Source: Ligula intestinalis
Taxonomy: Eukaryota > Platyhelminthes > Cestoda > Diphyllobothriidea > Diphyllobothriidae
Direction of reading: 5' to 3'
NCBI GenBank assembly: GCA_036362985.1
Contig: JAYGXS010000005.1
Coordinates: 33,171,715-33,235,714, forward strand
Length of the DNA: 64,000 nucleotides
Shown: piece by piece, positions 21,250 through 33,539 of the stretch
Layout: every line of letters begins with the position of its first letter
Numbering within the stretch: position 1 is the first letter of the stretch
The notes under the pieces: model-generated
The model's database searches: none
Told to the model about the DNA's origin: nothing
What the model saw: the letters and a program-made list of their open reading frames with translations, nothing else
Position numbers and translations under genes: made by a program

Positions 21250-22325
21250 ACTGACTTTATTGATGAGAAATTCCAAATCTAAGGCTGTGTGTGTTGGTCA
21301 CGGGCTGATCAATTTTCTACGTTCGCTGCCTGGCCCTGGCCCTGTGCGTGAATCTTGGCATAACTTGACGGCAATTAATGTCGTGTTCCGTCCCCATGGT
21401 AAAGGATGCTGGCAAGCCTGCTACCAGGAACCTCAGAAGCCGAAAGACTGACGCTTGAGGCATGGTACTCAGACGCCAACGCTGTCAACGGGCATTTGGG
21501 CCTCCCCGTCACCTACAGAGTCCTACGCCATTACGATAGTAAAGGGCCGAACCTAGGATTTGCAAACAAAGACGGCCCCGTGACGAAACCACAGGAAGAG
21601 GGGGCAGGATTACCAGCATCCTCTATCGTGCGGATGGAACGCAACACTAATTGCCGTAAAATTATGCCAAAATCCACGCGCAGGGCCAAACAGGCAGCGT
21701 AGAAAAATCTATCAACCCATGGCCAACACACACAGCCACAACTTCGAATTTCTGATCGATAAAATTAGTTCACGCTTTGACAATGGACAACCGGCCCAGC
21801 TGTTCAAGACGTCAGCGGACAAAAAAACAAATTCAAAGGAGCAAGCATGATCTATGATTTTACTCCTGAATTCTTACTTTTGCAAACTTGAACTATGTGT
21901 CTGCTCGAAAACCGGATCGGCCGAAGTCGTGTCCGGTCGTCCTGACTTCGTCTTGCCACGGGATCCAGGCGGCTGATGCCGACCAAGTGTACTATTACTA
22001 TAAACTTCTTCACGGGCACGTACCCCTCTTTCCCTCCCCCCTCACGGCCCGGAACGCGATGCAAGTCATCATTTGCAACGAACGTTTTGGTTGACTGTAA
22101 GTTTCCCTTGCAAACTACTTCCCAATAGTTCTCTGTTTGCGTTATGACCCGCGCCTGGTACTTGTAATTAACATCACATGCGAACTTGCCCGACCGTTTT
22201 TCGTTGAGCCAGCACGAGAGAGAAAGAGGAGGCAGTCGACCGCGTGGAGCAGTTGCATTAACAATTTGCAAGTCCTTCTAACAGAAAAAATGCGCATAGC
22301 AGAAATGGGTCTACTACCACTCCTT
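21250..22325. other. CABLES intron 3, nothing recognised
   Basis: The + frames at 21092-21451 and 21406-21702 show no known domain. No repeat was matched. Confidence 0.4.
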
Positions 22326-22329
22326 GAAT

Positions 22330-22415
22330 ATGTCTCTGATGACGAATCCGCGACGAATCTCGAAACGTCAGGCAAACAAAAGTATTGTCCCAGCGATGGA
22401 GTCGTCTTCTTCTCA
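22330..22415 (+). ncRNA. Well-formed hammerhead-like motif and PLE tail
   Basis: Core CTGATGA (22336-22342), stem II around AATCCGCGACGAATC, then CGAAACGTC. The flanks TGTCT and AGGCA can pair as a 5-bp stem I (one G-U). The tail ATTGTCCCAGCGATGG and a TCTTCTTCTC word follow, as in other copies. All invariant hammerhead core positions are present. Stem III would be the palindrome ACGU and so needs a second copy in trans or in tandem. Confidence 0.7.
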
Positions 22416-22699
22416 GACTGCGTATATTTGTTGATCCGCTTGATGCGATAGTGTCAAAGACAGGGGCAAATCAGAGCTGACGAAAAATCGATGGTAATGA
22501 TCCAGGTTCTTGATTTCATGGCACTGTGGTAGCTCGCGCAGGCACCTTTGTGCGTGATGACTCATCGTGGCAGTGAAGCATCCACGTCGTCGTCATCGTC
22601 TGCGAAGAAAACTTTGGCATAATGTAAGGCCCCCCTGTAAACTAATTTCCCAGTCGTTCTCTTTCCTTCTTCATTAGTCGGAAGATATTGCAGTGGAGA

Positions 22700-22935
22700 A
22701 GTTACTGGGGCAAGAACTTTGTTCGCCTGACATTTCAGATTCCAGCTGGAAACCCTATTCAGGGACAACATAAGATACGGGTGATTCGCGCACTGGGTGT
22801 TGCAGTATTTATAGGATGCAGTTGTCATGTCAGTGCATACCTGCTGTATAATTACCCGTATCTATTGCTGTCTCTGAAGATGGGTTTGATCTGGAAGCTG
22901 AGACATCAGACGAATACACAATTCTTGTCCCAGTG
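22700..22935. mobile_element. Foldback pair of PLE terminal repeats
   Basis: The left arm (22700-22773, - orientation) and right arm (22862-22935, + orientation) are inverted copies of one terminal-repeat end. Each holds a degraded hammerhead core: CTGAAATGTC on the left, CTGAAGATG with GCTGAGACATC on the right. Each continues into TTCTTG(T/C)CCCAGT. About 88 bp separates them. The right arm runs directly into the PLE reverse transcriptase remnant that starts near 22945. Confidence 0.75.
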
Positions 22936-22944
22936 ATCGCGAGG

Positions 22945-24450
22945 ACAGCAAGCGCCAAAAAATCACTGATTACTTTATGGTTTCACTACAAGTCGAATCA
23001 TTATTTACAAATGTACCGCTGGACATTAGGCATTATTTGTGTCCATGCGTCTGAAACCCGTCTGTCGCCTGCAATGCTGTGTGAATTGCGGTTACCCTCT
23101 ACCAAAAATCTTCAATTTCTATGTAATTGACAACTCTACAGAAAGATGGACGGAGTCGCAATGGGCAGGCCACTAGGGCCCATCTACAGGGTGCCCCACG
23201 AAAAACCCCTAAATTTATGATAATGTTTATACTGTTATAAAAATAAAAATTATTGATTACAATTATAACTTACAACTTAATTGTGTAATTAACAAACTGT
23301 TACCTAATAACCAATTACAGATACCTCTCAAAATAGTGTCCATTAACTGCAGAACAGCGACGTAAGCGATCCATCCAGCTCTGAGCTGCTCGACGAATGA
23401 CATCAAGAGGGGTGTTGTTCTATGTGTCCATCAACACATGTTTTATTGACTCAATATCAGTGATTCCTATTCTTCGTCTCTGAACCTCCTGTAAGAGTAC
23501 ACTCTTGGCATATGGTGCGCAGGTGGGCATTTTAGGACCTCCTCCTCTGCGACCACCACCCACGTTGTGTGGGTGCTCCTCACCACTGAGCGGAACATGG
23601 CGTGGGCGACATGAATGCGGGTGCGAACCAACGGGGGCGGCTTCACTTCGGATGTGGCCCAGCTGTTCTGTTTTCTCCGCCATCGATCGTGACGGCGTGG
23701 ACGGTCCGGCCGCCGTAACAATCACAAACTTAGGGGTTTTTTGTAGGGCACCCTGTAGAAGAAAAGGCGTCATCAAGACTTAATAAGACAAAAGTATATA
23801 GAAGATATGTAGACGATATATTCATGGGTTAATTCTAAGGAAGACGCCGATGACCTTATAAAAATTCACAATGGAAGCAAAGCAGCTTAACAAGTTACCT
23901 TTCTTGGACGTCCTCATGTTTAGCGGGGATTATGGTTCCATAGGGTGCTTGGTTTTCCACTAAAATACGTGGAAAGAGCAACACTTACATTTCATGAGTT
24001 TTGTACCAATTCAGTGAGAGTGAAATCCGATGCATACTCCCTTTCAACGAGCAAGGAGCATTTGTTCTAGTGAGACCCTATCTGCACAGCTTTCCCACAT
24101 CAAAACAGCCCTAATTATCTGTGCCTATCCTGCATTCTTTATTCAGAAGTACAACAATTTTCTGCAGTCAAAATTGATGGAACAGTCCGTTCCAAAAAGT
24201 CTGCCATTCTATCTTTATCCTATAAGGGTGATGAAATTTCAAATACAAACAACCGATGGTTGCGCGGTAGTACAGAAAAAAAACCTACAACACAGCAAAA
24301 CTCGTCTTCTTTAGTCCTACTAAAAGCATTACAGTAAAACGTGTAAAGGATGTTTTGCCATTGCACACCACCTCAAATTGTGTGTACGAATTCACATGTA
24401 CTTGCGGATGCAAGTTCATTGCGCGTACGTAAAGGCAGCTGGCAACCGGA
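22945..24450 (+). mobile_element. Penelope-like element remnant (RT and start of GIY-YIG), interrupted
   Basis: PLE RT words are ESLFTNVPLD (about 22995), KMDGVAMGRPLGPI (about 23143) and RRYVDDIFMG (about 23800). They are followed by NKLPFLDVLMFSGDYGSI (about 23890-23950) and, at about 24383, the endonuclease start VYEFTCTCGCKFI. There are stops and deletions, and the copy ends near 24450. Between the DGVAMG and YVDD motifs a 569-bp inverted-repeat transposon has inserted. The 5' part of the RT is missing; upstream is the foldback terminal-repeat pair. Confidence 0.85.
23187..23755 (-). mobile_element. Tc1/mariner-type DNA transposon, internally deleted
   Basis: The ends are inverted repeats of about 35 bp with four mismatches, starting CAGGGTGCCC on both sides. 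They are flanked by TA duplications (23185-23186 and 23756-23757), the hallmark of Tc1/mariner insertion. Inside, the - strand frame has ITDIESIKHVLMDT and then, further on, DVIRRAAQSWMDRL and VNGHYFE, which resembles the C-terminal end of IS630/Tc1/mariner transposases. The catalytic DDE region is absent, so this is a non-autonomous remnant. It lies within PLE reverse transcriptase and therefore is younger. Confidence 0.88.
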
Positions 24451-25615
24451 TCCCCTGAGCACTTCTTAATCGTAAGTGCATTTCAGAATTTCGATTATCA
24501 GTTTCACTGTATCGGTCACTGACTGTACCTACAAAGTGGACTAGGTTGTTATTAGACACGCAAATAAAAACTGGATCGGAGACGGGCTGCAAAATGTACG
24601 GGAAATGAAAGATCACTAGAATATTGCAAAGTGACCTTTGCGGTAGATAGGTCAAACGGAGGAACATGAATAACCCCTAGGATACCACATGATGTCATCT
24701 GGACTTTCATAATGAGCTCTGGACTCGGTTCTAGGTTACTTTAGCCGGCAGTTGCGCCAAGCTTTATCTCTAACAAAATGTTTTAGCAGCTCACATAGCG
24801 TCTAACCTATGTTGTGCTTCAAATGACAGGTTAAACTGTCCTGGATTGCGCGGAATTTATTTGTATGAATCCTCACTTTCCTTTGCCTACTACGCACACT
24901 GTATTTCGGGCGAAATGGTAATTTGAGCCTGAAATCACGTTTGTGCTCACAGAAATGAGTTTTTTTAAGTCTACAATAGTCTTGACTTAGGTCCGGTTTG
25001 TACCGGTGAGCGTTGCACTACAAGCAGTCATGGGGAGAAGGGTTATTTGCAGGAGGGGAAGTGCTTTAGAAAAAATTAGCGCCGCACTAGTGGCTGTCTC
25101 AAAATACATTGTGAGCAGCAACGCTACGAGTTTGGTCGCATAGAACCCGTGTTAAGCGGTGACAGCGTGGACACGGGTATTTCGCGAATTACGACCTGCT
25201 TCTCACACTTTTTTCGCCCCAGACCCGTCCGATCGCCGACCTCACATGAAAGGTTCCATTCTTTTCATGGAAAGGCATCCTTTGGAAATGAGTAAGTTTA
25301 TTGGGTAAATTTTTGACCCTGGATCCCCAGTTCGTCGTCAGACTTGAAAGAATTTTGCAAACAACAGGTTCCATTCTGCTCTGCACTCTATCGAAGGTCT
25401 TGCTGTCGAACGGCTAGCTTTGAAAATTTCTCATGTAGATAACTGGCTGCATTCAGTTGCAGTAATTTATCCGCACAGAAACCTCACGAGGAGCATTTTG
25501 CTCGGGCGCTAGCTGATGGTTATAGCTTAGACTGTGCTAGCGCCTTAACTCACGTGCGGTTCGAGCGGCCTTTACGGAAACAGGATAAGTGCAGAACGGG
25601 GGCGGCGGGGGGGGG
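24451..25615. other. CABLES intron 3, nothing recognised
   Basis: No coding similarity or repeat was recognised. Confidence 0.45.
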
Positions 25616-25619
25616 GGTC

Positions 25620-25785
25620 AGGTCGTGCGTGTGTGTGGCACGTGTAGATGAGCAGTCCAGCTTTGCCAGTCACTGCATCTGCCCCCGCCTCCTAGTGTCC
25701 TTACATTGCCTTGCTGTCAGAGTAAGGCCGTTTAGAAAAGCGAGAAAGTGAGGTAGATGCAGCGCAAGTCTGGCTTCGACGACAC
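25620..25785. repeat. Dispersed repeat R2, copy 2
   Basis: Similar by eye to 4440-4650 in the same orientation, from GGCACGTGTAGATG to AGGTAGATGCAGCGCAAG. A poly-G run (about 25605-25617) lies at its left edge. Confidence 0.45.
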
Positions 25786-27250
25786 GTTGTGATTGGGCCT
25801 TCGTAGGTGTGGTCTTCTCCAATTCAAAGGTATCGCCTCGATTCTTCTGTCAATCGTCAATGTGGAACGATGGATTTAAGACGATCATGTGTCTTTGTCC
25901 GTTTTTGGGTACGCACCGATACAGCAAAAGCAAATTGCTCTCTGAACAATTGTCACTTTTCTGTTGATTCGTTAGTAGCTGCAAGGCAAACAACGACCGG
26001 TTGTTTACTGGGGTAAAAAGTCGTTGTGTAGAGAAGAAGAATTTGTGCCCTTTGAGGTGGCTGGAGGGGCGCAATTTTTCGTTAAGCCGCATAAAGTGGA
26101 TGCATTTTTAAACTTCTATGCGCGCACCGTCTGTGGAGCTGAAGCAGAAAGTGTATGCCTCGGGGGAAACAGTCGCTGTTTTTCTGTCGGATCTTGTGAT
26201 CATGCAAAACGAACTTCAACCCTGATTCACAGGCTTCCAAGCTTGGACCGCCTGCTTCTCAGCAGGGCCTACGAAATATTTATAGAGTTCTGACATTCAA
26301 AGCGATAAAAGCTCCCAAAGGCGTCACGCATACTTTTCATCCTCTGTCTCTCTCCCTTACAAAGATGCAACTCTTTCAAGAAAAAAAAACAAGGCGAAAG
26401 CCACTTTGGTAGAACAGCCAGGAAAAGTCCAACCAGGTAAAAGCTTTGTCTAGTCATTAGGGCCAAAAAGGACGCAGGCGGTTACCTTGTCGTTGGTATT
26501 TCACAAGGAGGTCTTTCGGTGATGTTTGCGCACTCGTTTTTGTTACCGCCCGCAGGGAAAATATGTCCTATTTTGAGAGCGGACTACAAGCCGCCGTAAG
26601 AGGTGCTCACAAAAACAATGCTTATTTAATTCCCCGACTACGAAATGATGCCGCTTTGGTCGTTTTGCATGTTTTAATTACCTTGTCATGTTTTTTTTTC
26701 TAAACGAAAAATTACCAAAAATATGCCAATTGAAAAAAAACTTATTCCCAACAAAATGGACGTACCTTCACGGAAATGCTCGATTCAGTTGGAAGTCCGT
26801 CCAAATGCATCGGCTAAAGTACACAATTAAAAATGAAGGACTTACAGGCAGATAAAGCCACACATTAAACATTTTCTTAATATTATACTGGTCAAATAGC
26901 AATTTTTAATAGAAGAGAGACAAATCGAAAAATGCGTGCCATTTTTGCAGCAGCAATATTTCGAATCACATCTTCCTGCATGTAACTGAATGAATGCAGT
27001 AAATTAACTTCCGAATCTTTTGAAAAATCGTTTTTGGGTAGTACCCGGGCCGAATGTTTGACGAAATAATAACGTCCTCATGAACAACTGAACAAAGTCT
27101 CACGAGCCCTATGCAATGAGAAAATCCAATTGGTCTGATCTCGCGTTGCGCGAACAGATCGAGGGCAGGTCAAGGCAGGTCAAGGTCACTCTCGGCGGAG
27201 CTGAGTTAAATATGCAGTGAGCTGTACATTTGTGCATTCCTTTACAATCG
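25786..27250. other. CABLES intron 3, nothing recognised
   Basis: Open frames at 25807-26016 and 26024-26293 have no known domain. From about 26600 the base composition is AT-rich. Confidence 0.4.
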
Positions 27251-27300
27251 GCTCGCATGAGAGTTCGAAACGTCGGACAAGTAAACCACTGGTCCCAAAG
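27251..27300 (+). ncRNA. Hammerhead-like 3' half of a PLE terminal repeat
   Basis: GTTCGAAACGTCGGACAAG followed by CACTGGTCCCAAAG resembles the GAAACGTC and GTCCCAG segments of the other copies. The CUGANGA half is not intact (GCTCGCATGA), so this is a relic. Confidence 0.4.
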
Positions 27301-27839
27301 AACGCTTTAGCGTCTTCTAGTTTATAGTGAGACCTGTTGAGCAGCCTTAATGTGGAGGTAGCAAGTGGTGCCGCGGTTGAGATGCAGTCTTGTGTTTCTT
27401 CACAGTAAAGCAAACAGTTCAGGCAAGAAAATGTGACGAGATTTTTAAAGGCAATTTAATCTAGTAGATCAGCACATGTTCTTTATGAATTCATCTGGTA
27501 TGCAGTTGAACAGGCAGTCAACGATAAACTATATAAAGTAAGATCACATACAGTAATTTAGATGTAAATGTTAACATTTCTGTCGTTCATGATGAGATAC
27601 CTTCTAGCAATCCTATTATATGATTGCCCGTCTGGAGGTTTCACAGTTAGCAAAATTGCCTCAACGTCATAGGCCCAGACTGTAAAATGGCAATGCAGGA
27701 AAACCTCAAAAATCCGCGGAATTCGTTTCTAGAACCTGTTTGAAATCGGTTGGTATGGCGAATGTTTGGTACCAGTCGGTAGAAATGCTTATTTGTAATA
27801 TGCCTCAGCTAAATGTGGGCCTTTTCGTCTTGCAAAGCA

Positions 27840-27970
27840 CCGAACGATTATGTGAAGAGAATATTTTCGTGAATCTTCTCTATAAAATGCAAGTTAAGCC
27901 ACCAGGAGCGAGAATATAAATGATCAAAAATCATACTACTTAAGTAGCCAACTTTTCTCAGAGCGTGACT
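27840..27970 (-). mobile_element. Inverted-repeat family B, end fragment
   Basis: The - strand starts GTTGGCTACTTAAGTAG and continues through CATTTATATTC and ACGAAAATATTCTC. This matches the inner TIR and following body of the family B copy at 45025-45130. The rest of the element could not be traced. Confidence 0.5.
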
Positions 27971-30175
27971 TTTGAAAGTGGCCGAAGGGAACTCGGCCGA
28001 AAGCCAACATCTTTGATAATTTGTCTGTCCTTTCATGCGATATTGCATTTACTGCATTTGAGTGTGGCACCTGGTGAGATTTATCTCATTGGAAGCGGTG
28101 CAATAGTGCCTTGCAAAAAACATTCACGACGTCTACCAAACTATCTTTTTGCCATGCTAAATTCACATCTGTGTGCATCTTACGCAAACTAACAGTTATT
28201 AAACTTATGGTAGAATCCTATTTTGGGTCCCATATCAGCACGCAAAAATCCCACCCTTTGGTAAATATTGTACCAGATGTACTAAAGAGTACGCAGTCTG
28301 GGCAATGCAATAAAATTCAAAGGAAAGGAACCATGAATGATAAATAAAGTTGATGAACGTAAAACACAAGAATAATTATTGAAATGAACTTAAGTTTGCC
28401 ACAAATAAAGTGCGCCATAAATTAAATGTTCACTTATGCAAATATTGGGAGATAAATAAATTAAAAAATAACTGACTCAAACTAAAATCAACTGACTACA
28501 AAACGCAAACTAGAGTACGCTAACCATACTCAACTAAAAATAATCTAAAACTAAAATAAAAATAGTAAATATAATACTGAACTGAAACTTAACTGTAAAC
28601 TGAACTGTACTATAAATAATTTCATCGATATTACTCTTAATAGAACGAAGTCCAATACTTGTTAGCTTGGGGCAGTTGAAAACGATTAAATGTTTGCGTA
28701 TTCCAATGAGTACCTTTATAGAGCAATTATTTGCACCGAAATGTACCAGCATTCTTCTTCCTTCCTAGACCGGTGTTGTATCTTATGACAGCAGTCGTTA
28801 TATGTTAGAAATGGGGATGGGATGTTGACCTCTTGATTTAAAGTTACGCTGCTATTGTAGTTTCGGTGTTTTACGTGTAAAGATGAAGATTTCAAATATT
28901 AACTATTTGTGTCCAAAAGCCTGAAAAGGTTTCTTTGTATGATATCATAAAATCAAAGCAATTTATTCATCCCGAAAAAAAGCAGGCCTTATGAGGCACT
29001 ACAAACGGCTAAAACTTCCTCTGATACTTAACCTCATAGTTCTCGATGTACTTTCCTGGCGTATCTGAAATATTCTGAGTTTAAAACGCATAATGCTCGG
29101 TATTACCAGCCCCCTTAAGTAATTTTTTATACTTCAAAATTCTGGTTTAAATTTCACGAGATCGGCGGTACTCACGAGTTTGTGCTCGCCAGCTTTTCTA
29201 CGCTGGTTATGTCCTTAAGACGTGTGTTACAAACTCCCTCCAATGAACTGCCCAGCGTCAGCCATCTCTCCTTCTGTGTACGAGGCAATAGCTCTTTTTA
29301 TCATCAATTGTGACACTATCTTACCTTTATTTGTACCGCACAGTAAAGAATCTTATAGGGGCACCCCTTCCCCCCGAACAATTATCATATTTATCTCCAT
29401 TGTTTGTCCAATAGGGCAGTTTTTTAGTTGAAGGTCAATTTTATTGCCACTGCGTGGGCGTGCGCAGAAGGGGTGGCGGGGGGGGGGAGGAGGGGTCAGG
29501 AGTTCGACTGGAGGTAGGCTATTAATGCTGCTACGATATGTTTGCATTATCTCGCTTCGCGAATGCACTACAACTCTATGAATAAGTTGGTTCTCCAGAG
29601 AGAGAGAGAGAGAAAAGGAGTCAGAGAGGTGCTTCGACTCTACCCTCCTATGTCACTTTATCATTGGGGCGATATGCACAAGGGTGAAGGGTTTCAGACC
29701 GATAAATGGACAGTCGTTTATGCGGCACGCGTACATTATGCCGTACACCAGCTCGTCTTACCCTGGATTATAATGCATTTTAGAGGAGAGAGAGAGAATG
29801 TGGCTAATCCTCTCTAATTCTCCTCCGCATATAGGGCTCCTAACTGTGTCATCATATATTTGCCGTCGTTACTCATAAATAATTCGATGCTAATCTTCTT
29901 ACATCCTGTTGCCTTTTGTCTATTGCTTAGCCTGTTTCTTGCTGTCTAAGACGTTGCTCTTATCTATTTCTGCAGTTTGCAATTCATACGAACGAGTTTT
30001 TTTTTCGGACAAATATTTATTTGTTTCCTGCCCAGTAATGCTAATATTGTCCCTTCCTCCTTACGCTACACCCACACAACCGATCCTTAAACCTGCTTAT
30101 CAGAACAAGCAACCATGGACCACCCAATTTTCATAGGTTAGATTATACTTGCGTTGTTTTAAACCATCTTCCCCC
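27971..30175. other. CABLES intron 3, mostly AT-rich, nothing recognised
   Basis: Simple (GA)n runs at about 29598-29613 and 29784-29795 and a G-rich tract near 29477-29490. No coding signature. Confidence 0.45.
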
Positions 30176-30177
30176 AG

Positions 30178-31003
30178 GTGCAAATTTGAGGATGGCGAAA
30201 ACAGCAAAATTTAATGGATCCATGAATATCGAGAGTGCTCCTCAGCTGCTACCTCTCGTACAGAAGTGTCGATAAGGTCATAGGGCATGCTCCCAAAGAC
30301 TAATTAGTGAAGAAAGCGAGTTAACACAATGCTGAGAGAAAAACAGAGGAAAAATTGTTTAGGCATAGAGTAAGGCATCCTTTGCAATCCAATATTTTGT
30401 GCGATGGATGCCTTACCATTGCACAAAATTTCTAATTGTGTTTACGAATTTACATGCAGTCGCGGATGCAAGTACATAGGGCGACCGAAACGGCAATTGG
30501 CAACCAGAGTCAAGGAGTACTTGCCTAGTTGGCTATTGAAAAGGAAATTAGAATCCCTCGGTCTTCCATTACTGAACACTTGCTAGATACGGGTCATTCT
30601 GTGGACCCAAAAACTTCTTTCCGAGTACTTGTTCGAGCCCTCACAACTCGCTATTTGGAGACAGCCTATACATGGCGATCCAAACCTGACCTATGTAAAC
30701 ATTTGAAGCATTTAGTTAACTTAACTTTGCCTTGGTAACATTCGACTTCCCGATATACACAGTTCCCTGCACACCTTTTCGCCTTAACCTTTTTCCTCTG
30801 TTTTTCTTTCCACGTTGTTTCAACTGGCTTACTTTACTAATTAGCCCCCGTGAGCATTTCCTATGAACTTATTGACCTTTCTGTACGAATTCAATTTTGT
30901 ATTTTCTCATGCGCTACTCAAAGAGAGGTAGCAGCTGAGGAGCACTGTCGATATTCATGGATGCATTAAATTCTGCTGTTTTGCCATCTTCAAATTTAAA
31001 TTG
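30178..31003 (+). mobile_element. PLE fragment with GIY-YIG endonuclease, flanked by inverted segments
   Basis: The endonuclease (about 30425-30740) reads CVYEFTCSRGCKYIGRP, QLATRV, then after a frameshift SSITEHLLDTGHSVDP, SFRVLVRA and a final LTLPW with stop. The Y-I-G box and following Arg are present; the usual Glu-His is EY. On both sides lie inverted copies of one ~80-bp segment (30178-30258 and 30924-31003, containing ATGAATATCGA.AGTGCTCC), so the piece could fold back on itself. A third copy of that segment lies before the next PLE fragment (35236-35308). Confidence 0.78.
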
Positions 31004-31237
31004 GTGTTTGGAAGATATTTCGAAATACTTTGATATGACCCCATTATGAACAACTCGGTGGCCCTTGTCAAATTCAATCAGGTGAAAACAGGTCGGGCGG
31101 AGGTGAGGTGGCAAGGCTTGACAAAAACCAACATTTGCACCACCCAGACCGCCAAGCCCTACCGAGTAACATGTGTTTAGTAATATTTGAGGACGGGCAT
31201 CGTGGCTCATTTGTAATTAGAAATCGTGGTTCTCGAT

Positions 31238-31276
31238 AGGGCCTCGTAGCTTAGGTGGTTAGAGTTTTGACCGTGA
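31238..31276 (+). repeat. tRNA-like / SINE head relic
   Basis: GCCTCGTAGCTTAGGTGG followed by TTAGAG looks like the D-arm and A box of a tRNA or SINE head. There is no B box or cloverleaf downstream, so it is not a tRNA gene. Confidence 0.35.
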
Positions 31277-31419
31277 ACGGTGAACTAAAATCAACGAACT
31301 GGTGGGTCCACCTATATGTAAAGAATGAAACGGAGACTGTCGAATGGCAGTTAAGAAAATACCAGATACAAAATGGCATAAGCCTACAATTACTCTCCGC
31401 ACCCTAAGGAAAGGGTTAG

Positions 31420-31680
31420 CTATTTTGACAGAAAAGTTGTCTACCATATAGCATGTACTAGTTGGGATGTAGTCTGTTGTGGCCAAACCAGGAAATCTGT
31501 ATCCACCCGTTAATGAGGGGTAAATGAGATTACCTATCTTAGGTTGCTACGTAGACCGTGAAAACACGGCGCAGAATTGCATTTAAGAAGACCCATATTG
31601 TTGGCGCCTACCCAGCTGTGAAGGAGCGCTTATGCCTGGAGGCAATGCATTAACACGCATATCGATTTAGATGCAAAAAA
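31420..31680 (+). mobile_element. Decayed PLE endonuclease fragment of a second family
   Basis: VVYHIACTSWDVVCCGQT and RKSVSTR near 31438-31510 resemble the start of a GIY-YIG domain. The words RQCINTHIDLDAKNG near 31640-31682 resemble the C-terminal E-A-I-H-I-N-T-H-I-D motif of PLE proteins. Stops are frequent. Family A copy 2 begins immediately to the right. Confidence 0.5.
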
Positions 31681-31681
31681 C

Positions 31682-32258
31682 GGCTAAAGTAGCTCATGTA
31701 TGCCCACTTATTTACCTCTAGTCCCACCATTTTTCCTGCAAAAACGGTGATTATAGAGCTCTCGGGGAAGGGGAAAAAGGATAGGCAGAGAAATAAATTT
31801 TAACAAGCAATTGTAAAGTGAAAAAATTGTAGTCGAAGTTGCTTCCCGCGGCTGCTGTGAGTAAGTTTTTCCGCATGTAAATTGAAGGTGTGCGCGGTGC
31901 TTCGCGCCGCCGTTTATATTAATCTAACTCCAGAACGGTAGTTGGACCTCGGGCAAGTTGAAGTAGACGACCTCCTAACTACCAATTCAATTTTTCGGCA
32001 AATTCAGGAGACCTGCAATATGATAATTGAGTTTTTTTTCCGCAATAAGTTAGGCGATATTACAAATTAGGATATTGTACAGATATCAATCAACAACTCT
32101 TCTAAATACAGTAAACTAAAATGCATTTAGTATTTATCGAAGTATATTCTACTGCGTGTCCTAATCCGCAACCCATAAAATCTTAAAACCACCGTTTTCG
32201 ATGGAAAATATGCAGGGAGTAGGGATTAATGAGTGGGCCTATTTAAGCTATTCTTGCC
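31682..32258. mobile_element. Inverted-repeat element family A, copy 2
   Basis: The ends GGCTAAAGTAGCTCATG and (reverse) GGCAAGAATAGCTTAAATA begin a long inverted repeat through GCCCACT and CTAGTCCC. The body has TGTAAATTGAAGGTGTGCG and GTGCTTCGCGCCGCC, as in copies 1 and 3. No coding frame. Confidence 0.8.
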
Positions 32259-32355
32259 CAAAATAGCATGGTTATCCGAACGGAGCAATTCACTTTAAGA
32301 TAAATATTAGAGTTCAGAAGTAGAAATATGATCGTTCGAACAAGAAATTTATTTG

Positions 32356-32396
32356 TCTGACGTTTCGGATTTTGGTTTGTAGCCATCATCATAGAC
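32356..32396 (-). ncRNA. Hammerhead-like motif of a PLE terminal repeat
   Basis: The - strand reads CTATGATGATGG, a spacer, then TCCGAAACGTCAGAC. The GAAACGTC half is intact and the first half is imperfect. The flank continues with AAATAAATTTCTT, as in other copies. Confidence 0.45.
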
Positions 32397-32399
32397 AAC

Positions 32400-33105
32400 C
32401 ACAAAAGGACCTGCATTCTTTAATGTTGTCTGGAATTCGTCTGTTCACTTCTATCAGCAAATAATAGTGTGCTTAAATATGAATTATTGTATAAAAGACG
32501 GTACTATTAGTGCAACAGATATCAAAAGTGACGCAGTGAATCTCGTCTTTTTAGTGGACAAATAGCCACGTTAATGATAAAGGGATGGAGGTGGGGCAAC
32601 ACGAAAGCATACCTGCGGACGTTGAATATCTTTTTAATACGTTGAATAGAATCATTTCTTAGGGTCTAATACGATCGTGGTATATGCCGAAAAGTAACTG
32701 AAAACTCTAAAAACAACCCCCGCAATTTTTGATATTTTGCCGATTAGAATGACCTGCGTGCTTCTATTTAGTATCTGAAATTTCCTAAAATTTATTTTTT
32801 TCTCCTGTCTGTTTTCTGCGACCCCTTCCGTTGCGTCTATCATCACTTATTTGCATTTGACGTCCATCAAACTAACCAGCTTGAAAACAAAAGCCTGATT
32901 TGTGGGAATGCAGGTAGTTTGTTTTGCAGGACGACCGACGCGAAAGGTACACAGATAAACGCTTTCGAATGTTGACAAAGGCACCTTGATCGCCTTAGTT
33001 TCTACGTTCCCTTGCTTTCAATCATTCAGTCGTCTGGTGCTCTCGGGATCTGTTGTCATTAAATGAGAAGCAAACGAAGTAGACGCGATCGCAGGTATCC
33101 CTATC
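32400..33105. other. CABLES intron 3, nothing recognised
   Basis: AT-rich; no repeat or coding signature was recognised. Confidence 0.4.
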
Positions 33106-33111
33106 TGATAA

Positions 33112-33190
33112 CGTGTCTTAAGATGGGTTTGAGTTGGCGTCTGAAACGTTAAGCCAGTAAGGTTATTGTTCCAGCGATTATATCGTCTCC
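33112..33190 (+). ncRNA. Hammerhead-like motif, degenerate, with PLE tail
   Basis: CTTAAGATGGG, then GTCTGAAACGTTAAGCC, then ATTGTTCCAGCGATTA. A second, deleted copy lies at 33480-33535 (CTGATGATGTGTCTGAAGA, then TTGTCCCAGCGG) without the GAAACGTC part. Confidence 0.45.
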
Positions 33191-33539
33191 TTCTTATAAT
33201 TTACTTTCTGAGACTGCCATTTTTCTTCTGCGTCATTAACCTTATCTCCATGTTTTCTTGTATGCAGTGAGCATCTAATTTTAACAAAATGGCTCACTCG
33301 GTGACATGTCTCGCTGCTAAAATCGGCTGATAGTGTTGTAATAGTCCAAAGAATGCATCCAAATCGTGTTAATTTCTGCGTTCCTTTGTTATCAATCTTT
33401 CAATAGTTTGGTGCTGTCTGGGTCTACTACATCTTTATTTGGGAAGCAAAATGAGTAGATGCGATCGCAAGTACCCATATCTGATGATGTGTCTGAAGAG
33501 GAGTTTTAGTTGAAGGGTTATTGTCCCAGCGGTTGCATC

